This document shows, one piece after another, positions 9,361 through 17,709 of a DNA stretch of 35,229 bases (its first letter is position 1; every line of letters begins with the position of its first letter). The notes beneath the pieces were generated by a model that worked only from the letters and a program-made list of their open reading frames with translations, searched no databases and had not been told where the DNA came from. The position numbers and the translations under genes are program-made. This stretch comes from Myxococcales bacterium (GTDB lineage Bacteria; Myxococcota_A; Bradymonadia; UBA7976; UBA1532), in NCBI GenBank assembly GCA_002731825.1, contig PCCS01000006.1, forward strand, positions 64,082 through 99,310, read 5' to 3'.

Positions 9361-9372
9361 GAACATGTGTTC
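9361..9372. promoter_or_regulatory. GAAC-N4-GTTC palindrome, possible LexA-type operator
   Basis: The sequence GAACATGTGTTC has perfect five-base arms (GAACA/TGTTC) around TG. It fits the GAAC-N4-GTTC form of the SOS box known from Gram-positive LexA. It lies between the divergent EboE-like and zinc-ribbon/mutY genes, about 45 bases from the former start and 40 from the latter. The site is clear by eye; the LexA assignment is inference, because Myxococcota LexA sites differ between groups. Confidence 0.35.
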
Positions 9373-9411
9373 ATGTTGATGTCATCCTGGATTATGACGG
9401 AGTAATGCAAA

Positions 9412-10050
9412 TTGAACCAGAGTCTGTCGATGGAATCCCTCGAAGTCGTTTTAGGACCGGATAGTCTTGAGGCTATTGATTCTGCTTTAGACACCTTAAT
9501 GCCATGGATATCTGACTCAAAATTTCGCATCAAGCCGGATGGGAGTTTTGAATTTAGTCAAGACGAGCCAGCCGAAGCGATTGAATTGTTACGCAATGCT
9601 GTCGAACAGTTCCTCCCCCACGCCCTGTGTACTCATCTCGGGCAACGAAGTGGGCTGGGATGGGCCGTTTTTTTCGAACATGTCGTCGCTTGGTGGCTCC
9701 CGCAACGACGTCATGTCGGATTCTTAAGAGCTTTGGTTAACCGAGCCGCGCTGCATGATGTAGACCTGAAGCTACATTGGAATCAAGGTAAGCAGATCCC
9801 AGCAATACGAGTCCAGCCGACCAACTCCGCTCTTGTCTCCGGGCTGATTCTAGGGGTATGTAGCGCCATCTTTTTGACCAAATACTATTACGTTGATTCA
9901 GTGTTCGCGATGTTGATTGCTGCCGCAGGCCTCGTGGGGGGTCGCCTATACCAGAGACTGGTGCGCTACCGAATCTGCGGCGACCATCTCTGTAGAGCGA
10001 GGCTGCATAAAGCGCGCACCTGTCCCTTTTGTGGTGGGGAAACCCATTGA
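9412..10050 (+). CDS. Membrane protein with C-terminal zinc ribbon, unknown function
   Basis: I recognise no family. The 212-residue product has an acidic soluble N-terminal part (1-135), two membrane helices (about 139-156 and 161-179), and a short basic C-terminal tail holding Cys189, Cys194, Cys204 and Cys207. The CGDHLC and CPFCGG pairs look like a zinc ribbon, probably on the cytoplasmic face since the second helix is followed by Arg and Lys. The start is the TTG at 9412 with GGAG nine bases upstream; an ATG at 9430 is the alternative. The stop codon overlaps the proposed mutY start, so the two genes are probably translated together. Whether the protein works with MutY is unknown. Confidence 0.72.
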   Translation: MNQSLSMESLEVVLGPDSLEAIDSALDTLMPWISDSKFRIKPDGSFEFSQDEPAEAIELLRNAVEQFLPHALCTHLGQRSGLGWAVFFEHVVAWWLPQRRHVGFLRALVNRAALHDVDLKLHWNQGKQIPAIRVQPTNSALVSGLILGVCSAIFLTKYYYVDSVFAMLIAAAGLVGGRLYQRLVRYRICGDHLCRARLHKARTCPFCGGETH

Positions 10051-11120
10051 GCCTATCTACGAAGACGCAACTCGACCCCATTAAAATGAGCCGTTCATTG
10101 CTGAAATGGTACGACCGAAGCAATCGAGACATGCCCTGGCGACGCAATCCCTTACCGTGGTGGGTTTGGGTCTCTGAGATCATGCTTCAGCAAACTCGAG
10201 TCGATTCAGTGATTGGATATTTTAACCGCTTCATTGAGCGTTACCCATCACCCCAATCTCTCGCCGAATCATCGTTGGACGAACTCATGGGGTATTGGGC
10301 CGGGCTGGGCTACTATGCACGCGCGAGAAACCTTCACAAAGCGGCCAATCAGGTCGTCGATCTCCACGGCGGTCGAGTGCCAAACGACCCAGAGAAATTT
10401 AGGGCGCTGGCCGGTGTCGGTCGATATACCTGCGCTGCCGTTCAATCCATCGCCTTTGGCGAACCTATGGCTGTTCTCGATGGAAATGTAATTCGAGTTC
10501 TCTCCCGTCTTGAACGCATCGATAAAAACCCAAAGCTCGCGACCGTAAAGGACCAGTTCTGGACTCTAGCAGACGCACTGCTCGATCATGAAAGGGCGGG
10601 AGACTTCAATCAAGCCATGATGGAACTCGGGGCCACGGTCTGTACACCGAAGAAACCGAAATGCCTGCTCTGTCCGCTCATGGATATGTGTCGTGCGAGA
10701 CAAGAAATTGATCCTGAGACTCTTCCCATTCGAGTCCCAAAGAAAAAACGCCCTGTCATTCAGATGGTGGCCGGTCTGTCGACAGCGGAGGACGACTCAA
10801 TTTGGCTTGTCCGGCGGCCGGAAAAGGGCCTCTTGGGAGGTCTATGGAGCCTGCCTATGGTCCAAGGTGATACCCATGACGCTCTAGAGACCTTGAATCT
10901 CAATCCACAAGACGCATGTCAGACTGTACGACATGGATTTACCCATCAAATATGGGATATCTCTACGTATCCTTGCGAAGGAAAGCCCATCTGCGCCAAT
11001 TTCGATGAGGTTCGCGCATTTAAAGTCTCTGAAATAAAAACGTTGGGTTTAGGCGGTCCATCCCTCAAAGCACTCAGGGTTTGCGGCATCGACTTGCCGA
11101 GACGGCGTGGCGCTGGTTAA
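10047..11120 (+). CDS. mutY: A/G-specific adenine DNA glycosylase
   Basis: MutY removes adenine mispaired with 8-oxoguanine in the GO repair pathway. Seen here are the catalytic Glu44 in SEIMLQQTR, the helix-hairpin-helix LAGVGRYTCAA (121-131), Asp145 in LDGNVIRVLSR, and the [4Fe-4S] loop Cys199-x6-Cys206-x2-Cys209-x5-Cys215. A C-terminal NUDIX-like region with GGLWSLP recognises 8-oxoguanine. I favour the TTG at 10047, which overlaps the upstream stop and has GGGGA six bases before it; an ATG at 10086 without a good ribosome site would shorten it by 13 residues. About 357 residues is normal. The stop overlaps the convergent PEGA gene by four bases. Confidence 0.96.
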   Translation: MSLSTKTQLDPIKMSRSLLKWYDRSNRDMPWRRNPLPWWVWVSEIMLQQTRVDSVIGYFNRFIERYPSPQSLAESSLDELMGYWAGLGYYARARNLHKAANQVVDLHGGRVPNDPEKFRALAGVGRYTCAAVQSIAFGEPMAVLDGNVIRVLSRLERIDKNPKLATVKDQFWTLADALLDHERAGDFNQAMMELGATVCTPKKPKCLLCPLMDMCRARQEIDPETLPIRVPKKKRPVIQMVAGLSTAEDDSIWLVRRPEKGLLGGLWSLPMVQGDTHDALETLNLNPQDACQTVRHGFTHQIWDISTYPCEGKPICANFDEVRAFKVSEIKTLGLGGPSLKALRVCGIDLPRRRGAG

Positions 11121-11551
11121 TGCGTATTCGGCGTTGGAGCGCTCGGTTGTTCTTCAGGTGGAACGCCCGCATCATCAGGCAGTTTTTCTTTGTAACCAAG
11201 CAAGTCTTGTCCAGCATCCAGTGGGGTCATTCGAACCTTGACCAGATAACTTTTAGTCGTAAAGACCCGCGTGTTCACTGGGTAATAGCCGGGCGCTCGA
11301 AACGTGACGTCGACGGGGCCCGAATCGTAATCGAAGGTATGGGAAAAAGGAACGACACCAAGGGTTTTCTTACCAAAATTTACAACGGCTTCGGTCGCCG
11401 AGGGCGAGGTCGCAAAGTTCACCGTAACGCGTTTCGCTGGCATCGCGGCTGAGGCAGGCGTCTTTGCTGACTTTTTGCCCTTTTTAGGCCCTTGAGCACT
11501 GACTTGCAAACACACACAGATCGCAATCATAAAAATGAATAAATACCTCAT
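11117..11551 (-). CDS. Secreted PEGA-domain protein
   Basis: The 144-residue product has a classical signal peptide (hydrophobic residues 3-19, cut near VSAQ), a Lys/Ala-rich linker, and then one PEGA-type domain (about 42-112) with ATEAVVNFGKKTLGVVPFSH and VDVTFRAPGYYPV. PEGA domains are small beta-rich modules common on exported proteins and serine/threonine kinases of Myxococcota, where they probably bind surface components. The Pro/Thr-rich tail is likely disordered. The ATG overlaps the transpeptidase stop as ATGA, so the pair is translationally coupled and the protein probably acts near the cell wall. The stop shares a TTAA with the convergent mutY stop. Confidence 0.82.
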   Translation of the reverse strand: MRYLFIFMIAICVCLQVSAQGPKKGKKSAKTPASAAMPAKRVTVNFATSPSATEAVVNFGKKTLGVVPFSHTFDYDSGPVDVTFRAPGYYPVNTRVFTTKSYLVKVRMTPLDAGQDLLGYKEKLPDDAGVPPEEQPSAPTPNTH

Positions 11552-13761
11552 TTCTCAGATGGTCCTTTAGCTGGCTTGTTCTTAGGCACGGGTGTTTCAG
11601 TAGGCTTTTCATCCTTTTTACCGGCCGTTTCTTTTTTGATTTCAGCCACTTTAGATGGCGTTCCAATCTTGATTGGCGTACCCGACTCGGTCGAGGATGG
11701 CCCGTCCTTTTTCTGACCATCGGGTCGATCTTCGTCCTCGTCAATTTCGTCGGCACTGCTGGGGTAACGTTTGCCAGGAATTTTCACCAGACCTTCAACC
11801 CGTCGTCTTTGCTTACCGTAAACCTGACCTCGCAAAACCGTCACTGGCACGGGCGGATCCATCGTGTAGCGGAAGCCCCGAGATGGAACATGAATTCGAT
11901 AGACTTCTTCGTTGTACAAAAACTGTCTTTTAAATGAGATGGGCTGATCACCATCAACGGTGTGATGCCGATGCTGGAGCATAAAACCATAGAGCCTAAC
12001 CGCATGATGATTCATCAGGCGATGACATCCGTGAGAATACTTTGATTCACTGAGTATAGACATGTAATTGGACGACCCATGAGCGCGAATCATCAGATCT
12101 CTATCAGGTCGACCGTTTTTGCCCGGAATCACGAAATACCCTGCAACGAGACCGTATGCGGATAAATAACCCGGACCCATGGCATCATAATTTACGGCGT
12201 TCTGAGTCATCCCATTGACCCGTCGACGTTTAACCAGCGCACTGAGTGGCTCTGTCTTTGGTGGAATCCATGTTGGACCAGCCACAATTTTGCGAATCAC
12301 ACGGTCACCAACGTCTGAATTCTTGTACTTTAAGTAAACGTATCCGTCTGGACCAAGTTCTTCTCTCCAGCCCCCGATGGTTGTCGGCCAGTTAATCAAT
12401 GGAATGGACTGTTCCTTATAACGCGTATACAGCGTCATGCGGGGCATTTTCTTCCGGCGCTGGTAACGCGTTCGCCCAGATTCAGTAAAGGGGATTTCGT
12501 ACCAAATAGTCCCCCTGTCAACCACCAGTTTCAGATCCATTTGGGGCCCATAATATTCCGGCAAAGGAGGGAATTTAACGCCCACTTTGTAGGACTGGAA
12601 TCGATCGCTGCCACGGGACTTGAAAAATTCAATCGCCTTTTTAGGCGTCTCTAGAGACAATTGAGTCAAGAGCGTGTCTGTAAACTCTTGGACTAAATTT
12701 CGAACAGGGCGCGCCTGGCCATCAGACCCAACGAACGTCGACGACTTCGGCATTTTATCTTGAACAGACCCGTCTTCTAAGATACCCGTCGCGCTGATCA
12801 AACGCTCTTGGAGAACTCGAACTAAGGCTGAATAGTTGGTCTGAGCGGGTGTCATCCCTATCATCTTCATGGTTTTTTTCGCGAGACGCGTACGCTCGTA
12901 AATCTTATGTTTTCTCTGAAAGCGTCGTACGGCGTTTCTCAAGCCTCGATCTAATCGACCCGCCTTGTGCCTGTAGCGCCTGTGCATGTGGCCATCACAA
13001 CCAAGTCGCTTTTCAATCTCTGCAAGAACACGCATCTCCTTTTGATGTGCCAAAAGTTTCTTGCGCTTGCGTTTGAGTTCCTTGGTTTTAGGTTTAAAGT
13101 CGATGAGTGAATCGACCTTGGCTTTTTTCATCAGCTTTTTGAATTGCTTCCGATATCGTCTCATTTGACCCAGATGACGATTCTCTTTTCTCTCGCGCCG
13201 ATAGGTCAGATTGTCCAAGCTTGAGATGAGGTCATAGTCGATGTTTTTCAAACAGGTACTCTGATCATCCTTCAAGAATCGATCTCGGACGATTTTCATG
13301 CTTGGAGGAATGCCAAAGACCTCAAGGTAATTGCGCTCTTTGCGTTTGAGAGGACGCCCATTGCCGTCTGTTCGATCATCGGCAAGGTCAAGAAAGGTTT
13401 TTCGGTATCGATTGAACTGAAATCGTCCGTCTGGACCGTTTCTTTCTTCAAAAATAACCGGCGTCCAATCATCGCCTAATTCGATCTCGATAAAACCCGC
13501 CTCGATAGCAGCCCGCCGCTCGACAAGTCGCTCTTCGCCTTTGATGAAAACCGTCATGCGCTTTTTTTCTGGCAGGTCGGGTTGAGGCCTCAATGGATCG
13601 GGTGGAGGAGGCGGTGGTGCAGGCGGGGCTAGCGGGGTTGATGGCTCAACCTTTTTGACCAAACGTTCATGCTTTTTCTCTCCATCAGGGGTCTTTGTGA
13701 TCTGAGATGCAAACAGCAGAGCCAGGCCGGCAACGATAGAGATGATCCAAAATATTCGCAT
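11548..13761 (-). CDS. Large YkuD-family L,D-transpeptidase
   Basis: YkuD enzymes form 3-3 peptidoglycan cross-links or attach proteins to the wall through an active-site Cys. Seen here are an N-terminal signal anchor (4-20), a Pro-rich spacer (41-64), a long basic helical region (160-300) containing a peptidoglycan-binding-like NAVRRFQRKHKIY (276-288), and a YkuD domain with HG at 561-562 and SHGCHRLMN (576-584, nucleophile Cys579). The motif Arg581 is in place of the common Arg/Asn after SHGCH. A Lys/Glu/Pro-rich tail of about 70 residues follows. At 737 residues it is well above the usual 150-500. It precedes the PEGA gene with a four-base overlap. The fold assignment is firm; the exact substrate is not. 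Confidence 0.88.
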   Translation of the reverse strand: MRIFWIISIVAGLALLFASQITKTPDGEKKHERLVKKVEPSTPLAPPAPPPPPPDPLRPQPDLPEKKRMTVFIKGEERLVERRAAIEAGFIEIELGDDWTPVIFEERNGPDGRFQFNRYRKTFLDLADDRTDGNGRPLKRKERNYLEVFGIPPSMKIVRDRFLKDDQSTCLKNIDYDLISSLDNLTYRRERKENRHLGQMRRYRKQFKKLMKKAKVDSLIDFKPKTKELKRKRKKLLAHQKEMRVLAEIEKRLGCDGHMHRRYRHKAGRLDRGLRNAVRRFQRKHKIYERTRLAKKTMKMIGMTPAQTNYSALVRVLQERLISATGILEDGSVQDKMPKSSTFVGSDGQARPVRNLVQEFTDTLLTQLSLETPKKAIEFFKSRGSDRFQSYKVGVKFPPLPEYYGPQMDLKLVVDRGTIWYEIPFTESGRTRYQRRKKMPRMTLYTRYKEQSIPLINWPTTIGGWREELGPDGYVYLKYKNSDVGDRVIRKIVAGPTWIPPKTEPLSALVKRRRVNGMTQNAVNYDAMGPGYLSAYGLVAGYFVIPGKNGRPDRDLMIRAHGSSNYMSILSESKYSHGCHRLMNHHAVRLYGFMLQHRHHTVDGDQPISFKRQFLYNEEVYRIHVPSRGFRYTMDPPVPVTVLRGQVYGKQRRRVEGLVKIPGKRYPSSADEIDEDEDRPDGQKKDGPSSTESGTPIKIGTPSKVAEIKKETAGKKDEKPTETPVPKNKPAKGPSEK

Positions 13762-13803
13762 GGGATTTACTACACTGAAATCATGTTTATCTAAAGTGAG
13801 AAT

Positions 13804-13833
13804 GAACTAGTTTGCGTTATTAAACGCAGGTTC
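13804..13833. promoter_or_regulatory. Imperfect hairpin between the FliL-like and transpeptidase genes
   Basis: TGCGTT (13813-13818) and AACGCA (13823-13828) pair around the loop ATTA, and GAAC/GTTC (13804-13807, 13830-13833) can extend the stem across a small internal loop. There is no T-run on either side, so a Rho-independent terminator is doubtful. It lies in the 132-base gap upstream of the transpeptidase start, where a leader structure or a protein-binding inverted repeat is equally possible. Confidence 0.3.
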
Positions 13834-13893
13834 TGTGGGGCAGAATCAAGGATACGCCTGTCCGACCCACCCCCCCTATGATGACCGCACCGG

Positions 13894-14472
13894 TTATTCG
13901 ATGTCGACTTTGGGGACCTCGATTATCTCATAATCGTCTATTTGAACGGACTCGATTTGACCAGACCGAATCACATTTGCGAAACGAATGGATAAGTCTC
14001 TAATTAAGCGGTCGCGACCGGCATCGCCACGCACCCCTGCTATGCGTCGTTTAGACCCTAGAAAATAAAGCATTCGTGTGAGTTTGCGTCGACTTAGAAG
14101 GACCTCTTTCCTGGTTGCTTTATTCTCGACAACAACACCCAAGCGAAGTTTCATGGCAAACCCTGGGTGATTCCGAAAATGAACCGTATGCTGTCCGAGA
14201 CTCACCTCGAATGGGCCCTGCGACTCGGGATCGTCCTGAGTCTGTTCAACATCGCCCTCAGGTCTATCTTCAGACGGTTGTGCTTTGTTTTCAGGTCCAG
14301 CCGCCCGGACCTTGTCTTGCGCGATGCGCCTCTCGAATGTGGTCACCGTCTCATTCACCAGCTCCGTTGGAATATGGCTTGATCGAGTCGACCTCTTTTC
14401 CGAAGTCGTCGAAAACAAATAATACGCGAAACCCAAGACGATGACGATGGCGGTGATCAGCGCAGCTTTCAT
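13894..14472 (-). CDS. Single-pass membrane protein with a FliL-like C-terminal domain
   Basis: The 192-residue product has one membrane helix (4-20), a Glu/Asp/Pro-rich linker (50-88), and a folded domain (about 88-190). The domain follows the order of flagellar FliL: a strand GPFEVSLG, a long amphipathic strand KLRLGVVVENKATRKEV, a helix LTRMLYFLGSKR, a GRDRLIRDLSIRFANVI helix, and a last strand VQIDDYEI. This resemblance is my judgement from pattern and topology, not a database result. FliL supports the stator of the flagellar motor. There is no flagellar gene here, so a role in the envelope of a different machine is open. The ATG overlaps the serine acetyltransferase stop as ATGA, so it is the last gene of this run. 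Confidence 0.72.
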   Translation of the reverse strand: MKAALITAIVIVLGFAYYLFSTTSEKRSTRSSHIPTELVNETVTTFERRIAQDKVRAAGPENKAQPSEDRPEGDVEQTQDDPESQGPFEVSLGQHTVHFRNHPGFAMKLRLGVVVENKATRKEVLLSRRKLTRMLYFLGSKRRIAGVRGDAGRDRLIRDLSIRFANVIRSGQIESVQIDDYEIIEVPKVDIE

Positions 14473-15359
14473 CCTGCGTCCTCCGAACGGGAGTTGGATA
14501 GATTGCCACTTCGAAAGTCTAAATCAGGTGGGCTTTCAAGCACGGTTGTCCCGGGTTCTACAGAGCCGGTCAACCAGACATTACCACCGATGACAGCATC
14601 CCGACCGATGACAGTCTTACCGCCTAAAACAGTTGCACCAGCGTAAATGACAACGCCGTCTTCAAGAGTCGGGTGCCTCTTTGTGCCAGCCTGACTTCGT
14701 TCAACGGAAAGAGCACCCAAAGTCACGCCTTGATAAATCTTGACCCAGTTTCCAATATTGGTGGTCTCACCGATGACCACGCCCGTGCCATGGTCTATGA
14801 AGAAACTCTCTCCGATTTGTGCGCCGGGATGGATGTCAATGCCCGTTTGAGTATGGGCATGCTCGGCCATGATTCGAGGCAGAAAGGGGACATCTTGCTT
14901 CCAAAGCCAATGGGCGATTCGATGAACTGTGATGGCCTCAAAGCCGGGGTAGGTCAAAATAACCTCTTCAACGCTGTTTGCGGCCGGGTCTCCAGCAAGC
15001 GCGGCCTCTGCATCGAATCTCAACTGTTCGCGAAGCAAGGGTAATTGCCGCAAAAAACCAAGAGCGACTGCACCGGAGCGGTCAGCCAGGTCCGATTTCG
15101 GGCCCGCGTGAGCCATCGACTTACCGATCAAATGTGCCAGGCAAGTTTCTAATTCACTAAGCCACGTGCCGACGTAATACGCTCGGCTCTCTGGCGGCAA
15201 GCGTTCTTCGGCATAATAACCGGGAAACAAGATGCGTCGAATCTTGTCCAGTGTTTCAACGACCACTTGCCGAGCTGGAAGTCGGGGTCTCTCAGCTTGA
15301 TCAAGGTCGTAGCTACGCAACAAAGCGCTGGCAATTTTCTCAAGCGAATCTGTGTCCAT
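14469..15359 (-). CDS. cysE: Serine O-acetyltransferase (EpsC/CysE family)
   Basis: The enzyme acetylates L-serine with acetyl-CoA, the first step of cysteine synthesis, in the cytoplasm. The all-alpha N-terminal part (1-165) contains the family DPAA (124-127). It is followed by a left-handed beta helix built from hexapeptide repeats (about 171-275) with GIDIHPGAQIGESFFIDH, active-site Asp189 and His190 in DHGTGVVIGET, and YQGVTLGALS. I used the ATG at 15359, giving 296 residues, because AAGGAT lies about ten bases upstream; extending to 15482 would run back into the VWA gene. It lies 38 bases after the VWA gene and overlaps the FliL-like gene. No partner cysK is visible. The EpsC-type length fits. 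Confidence 0.93.
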   Translation of the reverse strand: MDTDSLEKIASALLRSYDLDQAERPRLPARQVVVETLDKIRRILFPGYYAEERLPPESRAYYVGTWLSELETCLAHLIGKSMAHAGPKSDLADRSGAVALGFLRQLPLLREQLRFDAEAALAGDPAANSVEEVILTYPGFEAITVHRIAHWLWKQDVPFLPRIMAEHAHTQTGIDIHPGAQIGESFFIDHGTGVVIGETTNIGNWVKIYQGVTLGALSVERSQAGTKRHPTLEDGVVIYAGATVLGGKTVIGRDAVIGGNVWLTGSVEPGTTVLESPPDLDFRSGNLSNSRSEDAG

Positions 15360-15397
15360 GGAAATTCGATCCTTGTATGGAAACGATGTTAAAAGCC

Positions 15398-17707
15398 TTA
15401 CAGGAGTCCCCACCGGCGGCGCAAGAACCATTCCGTAGACGGCAGGATGATTGCAAGAAGAAGGAGCCAAGCGCTCGACCAAATCGGCACGTCTTTTCTC
15501 CGATTGACCTGTAGCAACAAGGGTTCCTTTAGGTCTGCACCTGTCAGACTCTCATCGCCGTTAAGGAACCGTCCTTGACCAAGGGACGAGACCGCTTTCA
15601 ATAGCTGCGGATTTGTTTTCGTAGTCGCTAATTCAATGGGTTCTGATGTGACCACAAAAACATCTCGGTCAACGAGTTCCTGGTCATCACCTGCACGGGC
15701 GATAACGGTCCACACGCCATCTTTTTTTATGGGCACCGAAAAGGTGTATAGCCCTCGATCATCCGTCTTACCTTGGCGGACAATCATCGAATCTTTGACG
15801 GATGGCTCCCGGGCGCGCTGGGCAACCTCAACCCGAACAGCCTGATCGATGGCCGGCCGATAATCATCAGCCTGTAGGCGCACTGTGACAGAGACTTGAT
15901 CACCAACCGCATACCGATCTTTTCCTGTGGTGACTCGAATGGTTTTCAAGTCGGGGTCTCGAATTAGCCATCGAATCGCATTGCCCCAAAACTTATAATA
16001 ATTCCGGTTGTCTGCCCCAAGTCCGAAGGACTCAAAATCCCAACGCCATGTCGAATCAGTCAGGACGCTCAACACCCGCCCTTTTCCAAAGTTACGAACG
16101 GCAACAACAGGGCTCTTCTTGGCTCCAATACGCGCTGTAGGATGTTCGAGTAATACAGTCGAATCAGGGGCCAGGCCAGCCACCTGATTTAAACCCGATA
16201 GCTTGGGCAAGTCTTGCCAGGCCGCCTGATTCTCCTCCCTAGAGAGTTTCAAATTTGTAATGGGGTGGAACTGGCCGGCGGACGTCAAGCTCGGTCGATA
16301 GTCTCCTTTATCGCCCCCACCCGGCTGTATTCCGCGGAGCGTAACCGGCAAAAACTCAGCGATGGGGGTACCCGCGTAACCCCCGTTGGAAAAGCTGATA
16401 TCGCCCCCGATCATGACAAAGCCACCGCCATTTTGAACATAGCGCTTAATCAGTGGCAAATACCGACGCATTTGGTAGCCACGATAGGTGAAGTTCTGAA
16501 AGATGATGAGATCAAAACTACCGAGCTGCTGCTCAAACAATTCCTGGGTTGGAAAGGGAATAAGTGACATTTCGTCGCGTCGCGCAACTTGTAGACTGGA
16601 TGAGGTGCGCAGAATGAAGAAGCTTATTAGGTCAACGTTGGGGTTCTTTTTAAGCAGCTTGCGTAAGAATCGTTCGTCCCAACTTGGCCGACCGACAACC
16701 TGTAAGACACGGATTTTATCTCGAATCACTCGAATGACAAATTCTCGTCGGTTGTTGATCACGATCTGCTCACCGGGCGCCGCCCCAACCTCAAAAGTAA
16801 ATGATGACTTACCGGTCTCATCGGGGACAAACTCAAAGGAAAATTCATAGTTTTGTTTACCAGGGACCACATCCAAGACCTGTCGACCTAATTCCTTCCC
16901 GTTTCTCGTCATGGTCACGGGTATCCGCAATTGCTCGTATCCGAAAACGGAGACCTTTGCATCGATGGTCACAGCATTTCTGACAAACGCGAATTCATCG
17001 TAGGACACGTCTTGGATGGCTAGATCAGGCGCCACTTTATCGGGCCCTATGAACACCGTATGAATTGGCGCATTAAGTGCCTTGATGAGCGCTTGGACAC
17101 GGTTGGGCATCAATCCTGGCTCGCTGATATCTTTGAGCTTTGTTGTATCAGTCCCGTCACTCAAAATAATGACGGCGGCGAGATCGCCTGTCGTATAGCG
17201 ACTCTGGACATCCTCCAGGGCCGCTGCCAAATCGGTCATTTCGCCCAATGCCTGAATGGAATTTAGGTCGTCGACTGCCTTCACGTAACGGCCGAATGTA
17301 AAATAATCTATCTGATGATCTGACTTCCAGGATTCGAAGACGGGTAAATTGGTCTTCAAATAGGTTTTCAATTGGTCCATTCGAGACCCTGATGACGCAC
17401 CGGGCAGTAACATGCTTCTAGATTGGTCGATAAGCACAGCGACATGGTTACGAACAACATTGCGATGCTCTAATCGAATACCAGGCTGTATGAAAATAAA
17501 GGTGACGACAATCAGGGTGGCCGTTCGGCAGCCTAGGAGCGTCAGGCGTCGAATGCGGTTGAGATGCTCGGTATTACGCCAACTGAATCCGATCAGAATA
17601 CAGACCAAGAGGCCAATGGCCGTCCAAGTCCATCCTGACCAATCCGACAAAACAACCCAATGAGCACTGTTGAACTGACCCTCTGAATCGAAGAGATCTC
17701 TGAGCAT
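15398..17707 (-). CDS. Membrane VWA protein with glutamine-amidotransferase-like domain
   Basis: The 769-residue protein has two N-terminal membrane helices (27-43 and 57-74) and a von Willebrand A domain starting at HVAVLIDQSRSM, whose DxSxS metal site is residues 94-98, with a later ILSDGTDT. A following Ig-like segment leads to a class I amidotransferase-like fold (FDLIIFQNFTYRGYQ, YVQNGGGFVMIGG) that lacks an evident catalytic Cys. A beta-rich region and a final membrane helix close the chain. Proteins of this architecture occur in Myxococcota and Planctomycetes, often near MoxR ATPases and DUF58 genes; neither is present here. It lies two bases after the DUF4159 gene. A scaffold role in envelope assembly or signalling is inference. 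Confidence 0.82.
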   Translation of the reverse strand: MLRDLFDSEGQFNSAHWVVLSDWSGWTWTAIGLLVCILIGFSWRNTEHLNRIRRLTLLGCRTATLIVVTFIFIQPGIRLEHRNVVRNHVAVLIDQSRSMLLPGASSGSRMDQLKTYLKTNLPVFESWKSDHQIDYFTFGRYVKAVDDLNSIQALGEMTDLAAALEDVQSRYTTGDLAAVIILSDGTDTTKLKDISEPGLMPNRVQALIKALNAPIHTVFIGPDKVAPDLAIQDVSYDEFAFVRNAVTIDAKVSVFGYEQLRIPVTMTRNGKELGRQVLDVVPGKQNYEFSFEFVPDETGKSSFTFEVGAAPGEQIVINNRREFVIRVIRDKIRVLQVVGRPSWDERFLRKLLKKNPNVDLISFFILRTSSSLQVARRDEMSLIPFPTQELFEQQLGSFDLIIFQNFTYRGYQMRRYLPLIKRYVQNGGGFVMIGGDISFSNGGYAGTPIAEFLPVTLRGIQPGGGDKGDYRPSLTSAGQFHPITNLKLSREENQAAWQDLPKLSGLNQVAGLAPDSTVLLEHPTARIGAKKSPVVAVRNFGKGRVLSVLTDSTWRWDFESFGLGADNRNYYKFWGNAIRWLIRDPDLKTIRVTTGKDRYAVGDQVSVTVRLQADDYRPAIDQAVRVEVAQRAREPSVKDSMIVRQGKTDDRGLYTFSVPIKKDGVWTVIARAGDDQELVDRDVFVVTSEPIELATTKTNPQLLKAVSSLGQGRFLNGDESLTGADLKEPLLLQVNRRKDVPIWSSAWLLLLAIILPSTEWFLRRRWGLL

Positions 17708-17709
17708 CG

